From: Streptomyces sp. SID13726
GTDB lineage: Bacteria; Actinomycetota; Actinomycetes; Streptomycetales; Streptomycetaceae
Direction: 5' to 3'
NCBI RefSeq assembly: GCF_010548375.1
Contig: NZ_JAAGLY010000015.1
Coordinates: forward strand, 124,001-188,000
Length of the DNA: 64,000 bases
Positions 1-7,922 of the stretch are shown piece by piece. Position numbers and translations under genes: made by a program. The notes under the pieces were generated by a model, which saw nothing but the letters and a program-made list of their open reading frames with translations, searched no databases and was not told the origin of the DNA. Position 1 is the stretch's first letter. Every line of letters begins with the position of its first letter.

Positions 1-748
1 TGGGGACGGTCGTCCCGGTCTGGTCGCAGACCAGCGCGTCACTGCCCTTGGCGGGCGCGCTGCCGCCGCGGATCAGCTGGACCCAGGGGTCGGTGAGGCC
101 GTTGGCCGCGGCGAACTCCGCGATGGTGTCGCCGGAGCGCGTGTACCGGGTGTTGGTGTCGCCCATGACCACGACCGCGTTGCCCGCGGAGTGCGAGGCG
201 ATGAACGCGGTCAGCTGGTTGAGGTTGTCCGCGCGCGAGGCGAGGTCCCCGTCGTTGGTGCCCGCGTTGGTGTGCAGGTTGTAGAAGTCGACGTACACCC
301 CCTCGGCGAGACGCTCGCGCATGAAGGTGAAGCCCTTGGGGGTGAGGCAGTCACCCGAGTCGATCTGGCACGAGTTCCAGCGCACCCGCTCGAAGTCGTC
401 CTCGTCGTACGCGATCTTCGACAGCGTGTTCAGCCCGCTGCCGATCCCGGCGCCGCCGCTGGTGGGGGTGCGGTAGGCGTGGTTGGTGTCGGCCGCGTAG
501 AGGTAGGCGTGGTAGTTGAAGTCCTCCTGGACGTTCACGATATCGTACGGCGCTATCCGCTGGCCGATCGCCGTGGTGCTCGACTCGCGGGGCGTCGGCG
601 CGCTGGAGAGGGCCTCGGGCAGTCCGGCCACGTTGTAGCTGAGGACGTTGAAGCTGCCCGAGTCGGCGGCCGCGGCGGGCGGGGCGGCCACGGCGAGTCC
701 GCCGAGGACGGCGGCACCGGCCGCCAGACAGGCGAAGAGTCTGCGCAT
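1..748 (-). CDS. Secreted endonuclease/exonuclease/phosphatase-fold protein, partial
   Basis: The gene runs off the left edge, so only the N-terminal 249 or so residues are present. It starts at ATG 748 with a purine-rich stretch (GGAGACACTCC) just upstream. A typical Sec signal peptide follows: MRR, a hydrophobic Leu/Ala/Gly core, then AAPPAAAA. The mature part begins FNVLSYNVAGLPE, the strand that opens the endonuclease/exonuclease/phosphatase (EEP) fold. The metal-site motif IVNVQEDFN and the later VVVMGDTNTRY resemble the Mg-binding Glu and Asp/Asn positions of the DNase I/sphingomyelinase superfamily. The substrate could be nucleic acid, a phospholipid or another phosphoester; the missing C-terminus, where lectin-like modules sometimes occur in this family, prevents a decision. 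The strand is opposite to the next gene, with 275 bp between them. Confidence 0.8.
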   Translation of the reverse strand, partial: MRRLFACLAAGAAVLGGLAVAAPPAAAADSGSFNVLSYNVAGLPEALSSAPTPRESSTTAIGQRIAPYDIVNVQEDFNYHAYLYAADTNHAYRTPTSGGAGIGSGLNTLSKIAYDEDDFERVRWNSCQIDSGDCLTPKGFTFMRERLAEGVYVDFYNLHTNAGTNDGDLASRADNLNQLTAFIASHSAGNAVVVMGDTNTRYTRSGDTIAEFAAANGLTDPWVQLIRGGSAPAKGSDALVCDQTGTTVP

Positions 749-1023
749 GGGGAGTGTCTCCTGGGGGAGGGGCGCGGGTGAATGGTGTGGGCGGGACAGA
801 AGTTACCGCCGGTTACCCCATGTTGTCGCCGTCTCGGAGCATCAACTGCCCGTCGGATGACCCGGTGTTGGGACCCGGTGCCCGTCACCGTTCACCTCTG
901 CTTCACGCGCGGTGGCCGAATCTCGGCTCTGCGGATGCAGACGCTCCGCATCAATAAGACTTGTGGAATTTCTGCGCGGGAGAACTGTCTACGATATGAA
1001 GATCGTACGGAGAGGGAACGCGC

Positions 1024-1932
1024 GTGAGTGAACCACCAGTCCTCGTCTGCCCGGAGTGCGGGGCGCCCAGGGCGACGGACGGCACTCCCTCCTGCTCCTG
1101 CGCGCACCGCGCCGCCGAGGCGCACCTGGAGGCCCGTACGGCCGAGGCGGCCGCCGCGGAGGACTTCGACCCGGTCCGGATCCGGCCGTTCGTGGAGGTC
1201 GGCGAGGAGCCCCCGGAAGCGACGGGCGAGCCCCAACCACCCATGTCCGGCACGGACTTGAGCGATTTCCCGGCAGTCCCGGAACCGCCCGCGCCCGCAC
1301 CGGACGACGAGTTGTCCGAAGAGGGTCCCCGCGACGACGGCCCGGACCGCCGCAAGCGCCGGACGGTCCTGCTCGCCGGTGCGGGAGCCGCCGCCGCGGT
1401 CCTGGTGACGGGCGGATTCGTCGGCGGGATCTTCTCCTACGACGGCCCCTCCCGGGATGATTCCGTGGCCGGCGGCGTACGCGCGGGCGTACCGGAGGAG
1501 CCGCCTGCGTCGAGCGGCTCCTCGTCCGCGACCCCTTCTCCCGCGGCGACCCCGACGGGTCCGTCCGCATCGCCCACCTCGTCGGCGACCGCCGGCCCGA
1601 CCGACGCCACGGCCTCGCCCAGCGACACCGCCACGCCGACCGGCTTTCCGTCCAGCGCCGCCGCCACGGCCACGGTCGCCCCGGGACCCAGCGCCTCGGG
1701 CGGCGAGGCCCCCGTCCTCAGCCTCGGCGACCAGGGCGCCGAGGTCGTCGAACTCCAACTCCGCCTGAAGCAGGTCGGGTTCTACGACGGCGACGCCGAC
1801 GGCGACTTCGACCGGGAGGTCGAGAGCGCCGTCCGCACCTACCAGGTCACCCGCTTCGTGCTCCAGGACACCTCGGGCGTCTACGGCAAGGCGACCCGGA
1901 CCGCGCTGGAGTCCGAGACCTCGGAGCCGTGA
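1024..1932 (+). CDS. Membrane-anchored peptidoglycan-binding domain protein
   Basis: 302 residues starting at GTG 1024, preceded by a GAGAGGG ribosome site. Domain order: an N-terminal zinc-ribbon-like patch with Cys at about 9, 12, 24 and 26 (CPECG ... CSCA), an acidic linker, basic residues RRKRR then one membrane segment at about 114-137, a long Ser/Thr/Pro/Ala-rich linker (about 145-230), and a PG_binding_1 domain (LSLGDQGAEVVELQLRLKQ to the end). The topology implies the Cys patch is cytoplasmic and the peptidoglycan-binding domain sits in the wall. No catalytic domain is present, so it is probably a wall tether or sensor. A TACGAT hexamer at 990-995 could be a -10 box. The gene is convergent with the next one, only 4 bp apart. 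Confidence 0.8.
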   Translation: MSEPPVLVCPECGAPRATDGTPSCSCAHRAAEAHLEARTAEAAAAEDFDPVRIRPFVEVGEEPPEATGEPQPPMSGTDLSDFPAVPEPPAPAPDDELSEEGPRDDGPDRRKRRTVLLAGAGAAAAVLVTGGFVGGIFSYDGPSRDDSVAGGVRAGVPEEPPASSGSSSATPSPAATPTGPSASPTSSATAGPTDATASPSDTATPTGFPSSAAATATVAPGPSASGGEAPVLSLGDQGAEVVELQLRLKQVGFYDGDADGDFDREVESAVRTYQVTRFVLQDTSGVYGKATRTALESETSEP

Positions 1933-1936
1933 CCGG

Positions 1937-3343
1937 CTACTTCCGGTGCCCGTCCGACGGGTGGGCCCGGTCGGACGGGTGGGCCCGGTCGTACGGGCGC
2001 GGGTAGGCCGCGGGGGCGTAGGGGACGTAGCGCGCGGCCGACGACTGGTCCGCCTTCGTGGCACGGGAGTTGAGGGCGGCGGGGTCGCTTCCCAGCCAAC
2101 GGCCCGTCGTGATCCGGTCCTCCAGGGTGTGCAGGGCGGCGATCTGCTCGCCGGGGCTGAACGTGCAGTGGCCCGCGTTCTCGACGTACCGCTGACGCAG
2201 CAGCGCCGCCGAGCCCGCGGCGGTGGCCGCCCGCCGGTACGCGCTCTCCGCCTGCACCGGGATCAGCGCGTCGCCGGTGGTGTGGATGTCCAACTGGGGT
2301 TTGGTGAGGCGCCCGGTGAAGGAACTCGTACGGCTCATCCACGCCACGGCCTCGCTGTCGGCGTGGGTGCGCGGGGCGCGGTTGAGGGCGGCGAGGTCGG
2401 TCCTGAGGGACAGCCCGGCCTTCTTGTACAGCTCCTCGACCTCTTTGAGATAGGGGGAGTTGCGCAGCATCCGGCCGTAGTCGACCCCGGTGTTCCACGA
2501 CATGTTGCCGCCCGCGCGGGACTCGGCCTCCTGGCGCCAGACGAAGGCGGGGAACTGCACCAGCCCGATCACGGCCTGGAACTGCCCGGCCTGCTGGGCG
2601 TCCCAGTCGGTGGGCGCGGGCCGGGGCTGTGAAGGGTCGTTCCAGCCGGGGATGTTGTGCAGGGCCGCGGCGAGCGCGATACGGGCCCGGCCGTCGGCGG
2701 ACGACTGGGCCGAGGTGACCGTCGTCGTCATGGCGTCCGACGCGGCGCTCGCCGCGGCGGGACTCGGCAGGTCCGTCAGGGGGATCTGGGAGCCGGGCGC
2801 GAGCAGCGTCCTGAGCGCGAAGACCGGGTCCAGGGTGCTGTTCCAGTTGGCGACCCCGCCCTGCACGAGCCCGCACATGGACAGCGAGCCGGCGACGCGG
2901 GAGGCGTGGCGCTCCGCGAGGGCGGTGGTGACCAGGCCGCCGTACGAGGTGCCCCAGGCGATCGTGCGTCCGGCCCGGCCGAAGCGGGCGGTGAACGCGT
3001 CGAGGGTGGCGAGCTGGTCGGGCACCGCCTCCGTCACCGCCCAGCCGTTGGTGGCGTACGAGGAGCCGATGAGCGCGTAACCCCGGGCCAGCAGCAGTGA
3101 CTTGGTGGTGTCGTCGGGCGCGTTGCGCGCCGGGTTGGGGGCGCCGGCCGGTGTGTAGCCGTGGCTGTAGAGCAGGACCGTGCCGTTCCAGCCGGCCGGT
3201 ACGTCCATGAGGTAGGCCGCGCCCGACGGCAGCGTGCCCTCCACATGGGCGGCCCCGGTGGCATGGGCGGCGGGTGCGACGGGGGCGGCGAGCAGCAGGG
3301 CCGCCGCGGTGACGAGCGTACGGGTGCGGATGCGGTGCTTCAC
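1937..3343 (-). CDS. Secreted alpha/beta hydrolase
   Basis: 468 residues from GTG 3343, chosen because AAGGGAG lies about 9 nt upstream and the protein then begins with a standard signal peptide (VKHRIRTRT, hydrophobic core, APAAHATGA). Reading further upstream would place a non-signal-like extension before it. Alpha/beta-hydrolase hallmarks: LLYSHGY (oxyanion region), nucleophile elbow GTSYGG, a probable acid in GDALIPVQ and the catalytic His in AGHCTFS. The large insert between nucleophile and acid resembles a lid. The C-terminus ends in a short repeated DRAHPSD tail. The substrate (ester, peptide or lactone) cannot be told from sequence. It is probably monocistronic. Confidence 0.8.
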   Translation of the reverse strand: MKHRIRTRTLVTAAALLLAAPVAPAAHATGAAHVEGTLPSGAAYLMDVPAGWNGTVLLYSHGYTPAGAPNPARNAPDDTTKSLLLARGYALIGSSYATNGWAVTEAVPDQLATLDAFTARFGRAGRTIAWGTSYGGLVTTALAERHASRVAGSLSMCGLVQGGVANWNSTLDPVFALRTLLAPGSQIPLTDLPSPAAASAASDAMTTTVTSAQSSADGRARIALAAALHNIPGWNDPSQPRPAPTDWDAQQAGQFQAVIGLVQFPAFVWRQEAESRAGGNMSWNTGVDYGRMLRNSPYLKEVEELYKKAGLSLRTDLAALNRAPRTHADSEAVAWMSRTSSFTGRLTKPQLDIHTTGDALIPVQAESAYRRAATAAGSAALLRQRYVENAGHCTFSPGEQIAALHTLEDRITTGRWLGSDPAALNSRATKADQSSAARYVPYAPAAYPRPYDRAHPSDRAHPSDGHRK

Positions 3344-3539
3344 GAGACGTGGGCTCCCTTGGGCGCAGGCCGTTGTTGCCGTGACCGGAGTGACCGGCAC
3401 CGTGAAGCTAGGCGTATTTATGGCGAGCGTCAATAATGTGCACAACATCGGCCGATAGTGCCCGGTCGGCCTCCACGGCGAGGCCCGCCGTCCTCCGTGC
3501 GGAGGACGGCGGGCCCGGTGCTGTTCCTGTTGGGGCGGA

Positions 3540-4814
3540 TCAGGCGAGCGTCACTTCCACCGGCAGCCTCTTGATGCCGTTGACGAAGTTCGAGCGCACG
3601 CGCGGGACTTCACCGGTCAGCCGGATGCTGGCGAGCCGGGGGATCAGCTCCTCGAACATGATGCGGATCTCGGTGCGGGCCAGCAGGTTGCCCAGGCACA
3701 GGTGCGGGCTGCCCTTGCCGAAGGTCACGTGGTCGTTGTGCTGCCGGGCCACGTCGAAGTCGTACGGATTGCCGAAGACCTCCTCGTCCCGGTTGCCGGA
3801 GGCGTACCACATGACGACCTTGTCGCCCTCCCTGACCTGCTTGCCGCCGAGTTCCACGTCCCGGGTCGCGGTGCGCCGGAAGTGGTAGACGGGGGAGGCC
3901 CAGCGCAGGAACTCCTCGACCGCCGTGGGGATCAGGGACGGATCGTCCCTGAGGCGGGCGAGCTGCTCGGGGTGCTGGAGGAGGGCCAGCATCGAGTGGG
4001 TGATGGTGTGCCGGGTGGTCTCGTTGCCCGCCACCACCAGGAGCAGGAAGTAGTTGTCGAAGTCCTGCGGGGAGAGCGGGATTCCGTCGCGCGGGGTGGT
4101 GTTGACCAGCTTGGAGACCAGGTCGGTGCCCTCGCCGCCGCGCCGCTGCCGGGCCAACTCCCGTCCGTACTCGAAGACTTCGAGCGAGGCCGGGGAGCGG
4201 AACGGCAGGTCGCGGTACTTCTCGCTCTCCGCGCTGTGCAGCAGGACGTCGGCGTAGTCGGGGTCGGTGTTGCCGATGATGCGGTTGCCCCAGTCGATCA
4301 ACTGCTGGTTGTCCTCCGGCGGCACGTCGAGCAGACGTGCGAGGACGTTGATGGGGAAGTCGGCGGAGACCTCCTTGACGAAGTCGAAACTGCCCTTCGC
4401 CAGGGCCGCGTCCAGGGTCCTGGCGGTCAGCCCGCGCAGGAAGTCCGTGTAGCTGTTGATGACCCCGGCCCCGAACTGGCGCTGGATCACGCTGCGCAGG
4501 GCGCGGTGACGGACGCCGTCCAGCTCCAGGATCGAGGCGCGTTTGCTGATCTGGTCCTCGTCGACCTCCTCCAGGTTCACGAACCGGGTCGAGGTGAACG
4601 TCTCCGCGTCCCGGTCGACGCGCGCGATGTCCGCGTGCCGGGTCACCGCCCAGAAACCGGAGTTGGGCGCCTCCTCGGGCTGCCAGTGCACCGGGGCCTC
4701 GTGGCGCAGGGTGTGGAACATCCGCCAGGGGGTGATGCCGTCGGTGAAGTGGTCGAGGTTCGCGAGGTCGACGTCGGCCAGGCGCATGGGCTCGGTGGTG
4801 GTGGCTGTCGTCAT
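3540..4814 (-). CDS. Cytochrome P450 of the amine/aromatic catabolic island
   Basis: 424 residues. I-helix oxygen-activation motif AGNETT (262-267), K-helix ExxR as E301-R304, and heme loop FGKGSPHLCLG with ligand Cys373. The heme loop is one residue longer than the common FGxGxHxC pattern and resembles the FGGGGPHxCLG form found in steroid/fatty-acid-type bacterial P450s. It lies 10 bp downstream of the glutamine-synthetase-like gene and is certainly co-transcribed with it. Its electrons very likely come from the ferredoxin and ferredoxin reductase encoded divergently at 6507-7911, giving a complete three-component class I system. I infer that it oxidises a gamma-glutamylated amine or the aromatic ring of the same substrate; the true substrate is unknown. 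Confidence 0.9.
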   Translation of the reverse strand: MTTATTTEPMRLADVDLANLDHFTDGITPWRMFHTLRHEAPVHWQPEEAPNSGFWAVTRHADIARVDRDAETFTSTRFVNLEEVDEDQISKRASILELDGVRHRALRSVIQRQFGAGVINSYTDFLRGLTARTLDAALAKGSFDFVKEVSADFPINVLARLLDVPPEDNQQLIDWGNRIIGNTDPDYADVLLHSAESEKYRDLPFRSPASLEVFEYGRELARQRRGGEGTDLVSKLVNTTPRDGIPLSPQDFDNYFLLLVVAGNETTRHTITHSMLALLQHPEQLARLRDDPSLIPTAVEEFLRWASPVYHFRRTATRDVELGGKQVREGDKVVMWYASGNRDEEVFGNPYDFDVARQHNDHVTFGKGSPHLCLGNLLARTEIRIMFEELIPRLASIRLTGEVPRVRSNFVNGIKRLPVEVTLA

Positions 4815-4824
4815 CGGGGGCCCT

Positions 4825-6174
4825 TCACAGGTGGTAGGCGTACTCGGTGAACTCCCAGTCGGTGACGTGCCGTTGGAAGCGTTCGACCTCGTTGCGCTTG
4901 TACGAGAGGTAGGAGCTGGTGAAGTCCTTGCCGAGCAGGTCGGCGAGGTCGGTGTCGGCCTCCAGCGCGTCCAGCGCGGCGGACAGGTCCGTCGGCAGCA
5001 CGGCCGCCTTGGCGGTGTCGTAGCCGTAGCCCTCCAGCGGGGCGGGCGGCTCCTCGCCGGCCAGGTCGCCGAGCAGCGCGGCGGCGGCGGTCGCGGCGAT
5101 CGCCAGGTAGGGGTTGGCGCTCGCGTCGCCGAGACGCAGTTCGAGCCGGGTCCCTGAGCCCCGCTCGGGCGGGATGCGGACCATCGCGCTGCGGTTGTCC
5201 ATGCCCCAGTCGATGAGCCAGGGCGCGAGGGTGTCGGGGCCGAAGCGTTTGTAGGAGTTGATCGTCGGGTTGAGCAGCGCGGCCAGGGCGGGCGCGTGGG
5301 CCAGGACCCCCGCGACCGCGTGCCGCGCGGTGTCCGACAGGCCGTGGGCGCCGGACGGGTCGTCGAAGGCGTTGCGGTCCTCCGGGCCGGTGCAGGACAG
5401 GTGCAGATGGAAGCCGGAGCCGCCCGCGTCGTTGAAGGGCTTCGCCATGAAGGTGGCGAGCCTGCCCTCCCGCCGGGCTAGCTCCTTGATCGCCGCCTTG
5501 AAGCGGAACGCCCGGTCGGCCGCCGACAGGGCCTCGGAGTGCAGCAGGTTGATCTCGAACTGCCCGCCGTCGAACTCGTGGTTCCCGCTGAGCACCCCGA
5601 GACCGAGACTCCTGACGTGGCGCAGGGTGCGCAGGAGATGGTTGTCGGGGTCCGCGCGCAGGCCTGCCGTGTAGACGACGCCCGGGTCGGCGCCGTAGCG
5701 CCGCCAGCCGCCGGACGGGTCGCGGTCGCACAGGAAGTACTCCAGCTCGGGCCCCACCACCGGGCTCAGACCGTGCTCCTCGCACCGAGCGAGCACCGAC
5801 CGCAGCAGGTCGCGCGGCGACTCGGGCGCCGGGGCTCCCGTCGCCGGGTCGACCACGTCCGCGAGACAGGCGGCGACCCCCGGCTCCCAGGGCAGGGCGA
5901 CCAGGGTGGTGAGGTCCGGCCGTACGCAGATGTCCGGCAGACCGGCGTCCAGGCCGCCGCTCACCGGCACCACATCGCCCTGCGGACTGGTGTGGTAGAC
6001 GGCCCGGCAGAAGGCCAGCCCGTGTTCCACGGCGCGGGGGAGCTCCTCCAGCAGTACGTCGCGGGCCCGGTCCGTGCCGATGAGGTCGGGATACGTCACC
6101 CGGACGACATCGATGCCGTCGGCGGCGAGCCGGTCCATGTGGCGGCGGACTTCTGACAGGTCTTGATCGCTCAC
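4825..6174 (-). CDS. Glutamine synthetase-like gamma-glutamylamide ligase
   Basis: 449 residues from GTG 6174, with AGGAG seven bases upstream. All GS core motifs are visible: GPELEYFL (about 141-148, metal Glu), GGQFEIN (about 203-209), GGSGFHLHLS (251-260, metal His), NPTINSYKRF (302-311) and LELRLGDASANPYL (Arg/Glu of the glutamate site). The company of PuuC-like and PuuD-like enzymes argues against nitrogen-assimilating GlnA. It favours a PuuA/GlnA3/GlnA4/IpuC-type enzyme that ligates glutamate to an amine using ATP. Candidate amines are polyamines, ethanolamine or an arylalkylamine; the meta-cleavage genes nearby make an aromatic amine worth testing. It is first in a two-gene operon with the P450. 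Confidence 0.87.
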   Translation of the reverse strand: MSDQDLSEVRRHMDRLAADGIDVVRVTYPDLIGTDRARDVLLEELPRAVEHGLAFCRAVYHTSPQGDVVPVSGGLDAGLPDICVRPDLTTLVALPWEPGVAACLADVVDPATGAPAPESPRDLLRSVLARCEEHGLSPVVGPELEYFLCDRDPSGGWRRYGADPGVVYTAGLRADPDNHLLRTLRHVRSLGLGVLSGNHEFDGGQFEINLLHSEALSAADRAFRFKAAIKELARREGRLATFMAKPFNDAGGSGFHLHLSCTGPEDRNAFDDPSGAHGLSDTARHAVAGVLAHAPALAALLNPTINSYKRFGPDTLAPWLIDWGMDNRSAMVRIPPERGSGTRLELRLGDASANPYLAIAATAAAALLGDLAGEEPPAPLEGYGYDTAKAAVLPTDLSAALDALEADTDLADLLGKDFTSSYLSYKRNEVERFQRHVTDWEFTEYAYHL

Positions 6175-6283
6175 CGTTGTCTCCTCGGGCGGACGTCGGG
6201 ACACCTCCGGGAGGCGGGTCCGGGAGGCGGGTGGCGTGACGAAAGGGATCCGGGGCGCTGTGCGAGAGACGGCCCACGGCCTG

Positions 6284-6326
6284 TTGTTTGAAGCCAAACG
6301 GTATGGAGGGGTGCGCCTCGCCGCAA
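6284..6326 (-). promoter_or_regulatory. Promoter of ligase/P450 operon with operator copy A
   Basis: On the minus strand TTGCGG (6326-6321) and TACCGT (6303-6298) are separated by 17 nt, a good vegetative-type promoter. The 17-bp sequence TTGTTTGAAGCCAAACG (6284-6300, plus-strand reading) overlaps the end of the -10 box and the expected start point. It contains the inverted repeat GTTTG-N4-CAAAC. An exact copy sits at 6391-6407. The position predicts repression by steric block. The promoter call is inference; the repeat is seen directly. Confidence 0.65.
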
Positions 6327-6345
6327 GGGGTCGGCGAAAAGAATT

Positions 6346-6359
6346 TATCCATACGGATA
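6346..6359. promoter_or_regulatory. Central palindrome TATCC-ATAC-GGATA
   Basis: A perfect 5-4-5 inverted repeat lies between the two divergent -35 boxes, about 20 bp from the ligase -35 and 5 bp from the ferredoxin -35. The location would suit a second regulator, for example an activator or the local TetR protein. Nothing in the sequence identifies the protein. Confidence 0.35.
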
Positions 6360-6363
6360 GCTA

Positions 6364-6407
6364 TTGACCAGGGGGTGGCGTCTGCCTACCTTGTTTGAAG
6401 CCAAACG
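6364..6407 (+). promoter_or_regulatory. Promoter of ferredoxin operon with operator copy B
   Basis: TTGACC (6364-6369) and TACCTT (6387-6392) with a 17-nt spacer form a near-consensus promoter. The 17-bp operator TTGTTTGAAGCCAAACG at 6391-6407 starts on the last two bases of the -10 box and covers the predicted start site near 6399. The geometry matches operator copy A on the opposite strand, so both divergent promoters appear to be governed by one repressor, most simply the MarR protein encoded at 16561-17133. Confidence 0.65.
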
Positions 6408-6506
6408 AGTTGGGGGTGCGGTTCCCGTGCCCCTTTGGCCGGGGCCCGGCCGTCCGCGGCCGGGCCCCACTTCCCCTTCGCTCCCGCTCCCTCAGGAGGA
6501 CCGGCC

Positions 6507-6695
6507 ATGAAGGTCGTCGTCGACATGAACAAATGCCAGGACCACGGCCAGTGCGTCTTCGCGGCCCCCGACGTGTTCTCCATGGACGACGCGGGACACC
6601 TGGCATACGTGTCCGCCCCCGACGAGTCCCTGCTCGACGAGGTCGAGGAAGCGGCCGACGTCTGCCCGCTCCAGGCCATCCGGATCGAGGCCTGA
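6507..6695 (+). CDS. Ferredoxin, [3Fe-4S] P450-partner type
   Basis: 62 residues from ATG 6507, chosen because AGGAGG lies at 6494-6499 and the protein then starts MKVVVDMNKC as family members do. Cluster ligands are C-x5-C in KCQDHGQC, with His in the middle position where a fourth Cys would otherwise be, plus a distal CPLQAI. That His is typical of [3Fe-4S] or His-containing ferredoxins that feed bacterial P450s. It is first in the operon, with the reductase 4 bp downstream. Partner assignment to the P450 at 3540-4814 is by context and shared control. Confidence 0.9.
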   Translation: MKVVVDMNKCQDHGQCVFAAPDVFSMDDAGHLAYVSAPDESLLDEVEEAADVCPLQAIRIEA

Positions 6696-6699
6696 GGCC

Positions 6700-7911
6700 G
6701 TGCCGTCCGCACGCGTCCTCGTGGCCGGCGCCTCCATGGCCGGTCTGCGCGCCGCCGAGCAGCTGCGCGCGGCGGGCTGGAGCGGCACGATCACCGTCGT
6801 CGGCGACGAGCCCCACATGCCGTACAACCGGCCGCCGCTCTCCAAGGAGGTCCTGGCCGGCAAGGCACCCTTCGCGTCACTGGCCTTCCGCCCCAAGGCG
6901 AGCGTGGCCGACGTCGACTGGCGGCTCGGCGTGAAGGCGGTCGGAGCCCGGCTCGCCGAACGGACCGTCTCCCTCGACGACGGCTCGACACTGTCGTACG
7001 ACGGACTCGTCGTCGCCACCGGGATGCGCCCCCGGCGCCTGTCCTGCCCGGGCCCGGTCCAGGGACGTCACACGGTCCGCACCCTCACCGACGCCCAGGG
7101 CCTGCGCGCCGCTCTGACCAGGCCCGCAGCCCGGGTCGTCGTGGTCGGAGCGGGCTTCATCGGCTGCGAGGTCGCCGCGACCGCCGTGGGACTCGGCGTC
7201 CGGGAGGTCACCGTCGTCGACCCGCTGCCCCTGCCGATGGTCGGCCCCCTCGGCGAACTGCTGGCCCGGGCCCTGCTGAAGCGGCACGAGGCACGCGGAG
7301 TGCGCTTCGCGCTCGGCACCGGCGTGGCCGGATTCACCGGCGAGGACCGGGTCACCGGAGTCGCGCTCGCGGACGGGACCGTGCTGCCCGCCGACGTGGT
7401 CGTGGAGTCGGTCGGCTCGGTCGCCAACACCGAGTGGCTCGACGGCAACGGACTCGACCTGAGCGACGGCGTGCTGACCGACGAACTGCTGCGGGTCGGC
7501 GGCCGGCCCGAGGTCGTCGCGGTCGGCGACGTGGCCCGCTTCCCCAACGCCCGCTACGACGGCGTACCGCGCCGCGTCGAGCACTGGTCCATCCCGACCG
7601 ACACCGCCAAGCACGCGGCGCGCGCCCTGGTGGCCCATCTCGCCGGTGCCGAGGGCGAGCCGGCGGCCTTCGCGCCGCTGCCCACCTTCTGGAGCGACCA
7701 GCACGAGTTCCGGCTCCAGTCCTTCGGGGCGCCCCTGCTCGGCCGGGACGACGTCCGGGTCCTCGACGGCGACCCGGACGGTGACGTGCTCGTCGGATAC
7801 CACCACGGCGGCCGGCTCGTCGGTGTCGTGGCGCTCGGCGGCCAGGCCGTCGCCGCCTCCGCCGCCCGCTACCGCGCCGAACTGCTCAAGCAGCCCGCCC
7901 TCACCGCGTAA
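6700..7911 (+). CDS. NAD(P)H-dependent ferredoxin reductase (FAD)
   Basis: 403 residues from GTG 6700, 4 bp after the ferredoxin stop. Two Rossmann nucleotide-binding fingerprints are present: VLVAGASMAGLRAAEQL (FAD; the usual GxGxxG reads GASMAG) and VVVVGAGFIGCEVAA (NAD(P)H). The sequence ARYDGVPRRVEHW and the preceding VAVGDVARFP match the C-terminal FAD-binding region of rubredoxin/putidaredoxin-reductase-type enzymes. It should pass electrons from NAD(P)H through FAD to the adjacent ferredoxin and on to the P450. Length is normal for the family. Confidence 0.9.
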   Translation: MPSARVLVAGASMAGLRAAEQLRAAGWSGTITVVGDEPHMPYNRPPLSKEVLAGKAPFASLAFRPKASVADVDWRLGVKAVGARLAERTVSLDDGSTLSYDGLVVATGMRPRRLSCPGPVQGRHTVRTLTDAQGLRAALTRPAARVVVVGAGFIGCEVAATAVGLGVREVTVVDPLPLPMVGPLGELLARALLKRHEARGVRFALGTGVAGFTGEDRVTGVALADGTVLPADVVVESVGSVANTEWLDGNGLDLSDGVLTDELLRVGGRPEVVAVGDVARFPNARYDGVPRRVEHWSIPTDTAKHAARALVAHLAGAEGEPAAFAPLPTFWSDQHEFRLQSFGAPLLGRDDVRVLDGDPDGDVLVGYHHGGRLVGVVALGGQAVAASAARYRAELLKQPALTA

Positions 7912-7922
7912 GGAACCCCGCC

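Larger units (their letters stand above)
6175..6506. other. 332-bp divergent control region of the catabolic island
   Basis: No gene fits here. It separates the gamma-glutamylamide ligase/P450 operon (minus) from the ferredoxin operon (plus). It holds two back-to-back promoter-operator modules, listed separately, with a central TATCC-ATAC-GGATA palindrome between them. The stretch 6408-6506 is the leader of the ferredoxin operon and ends in an AGGAGG site at 6494-6499. The stretch 6175-6283 is the leader of the ligase operon. Confidence 0.7.
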
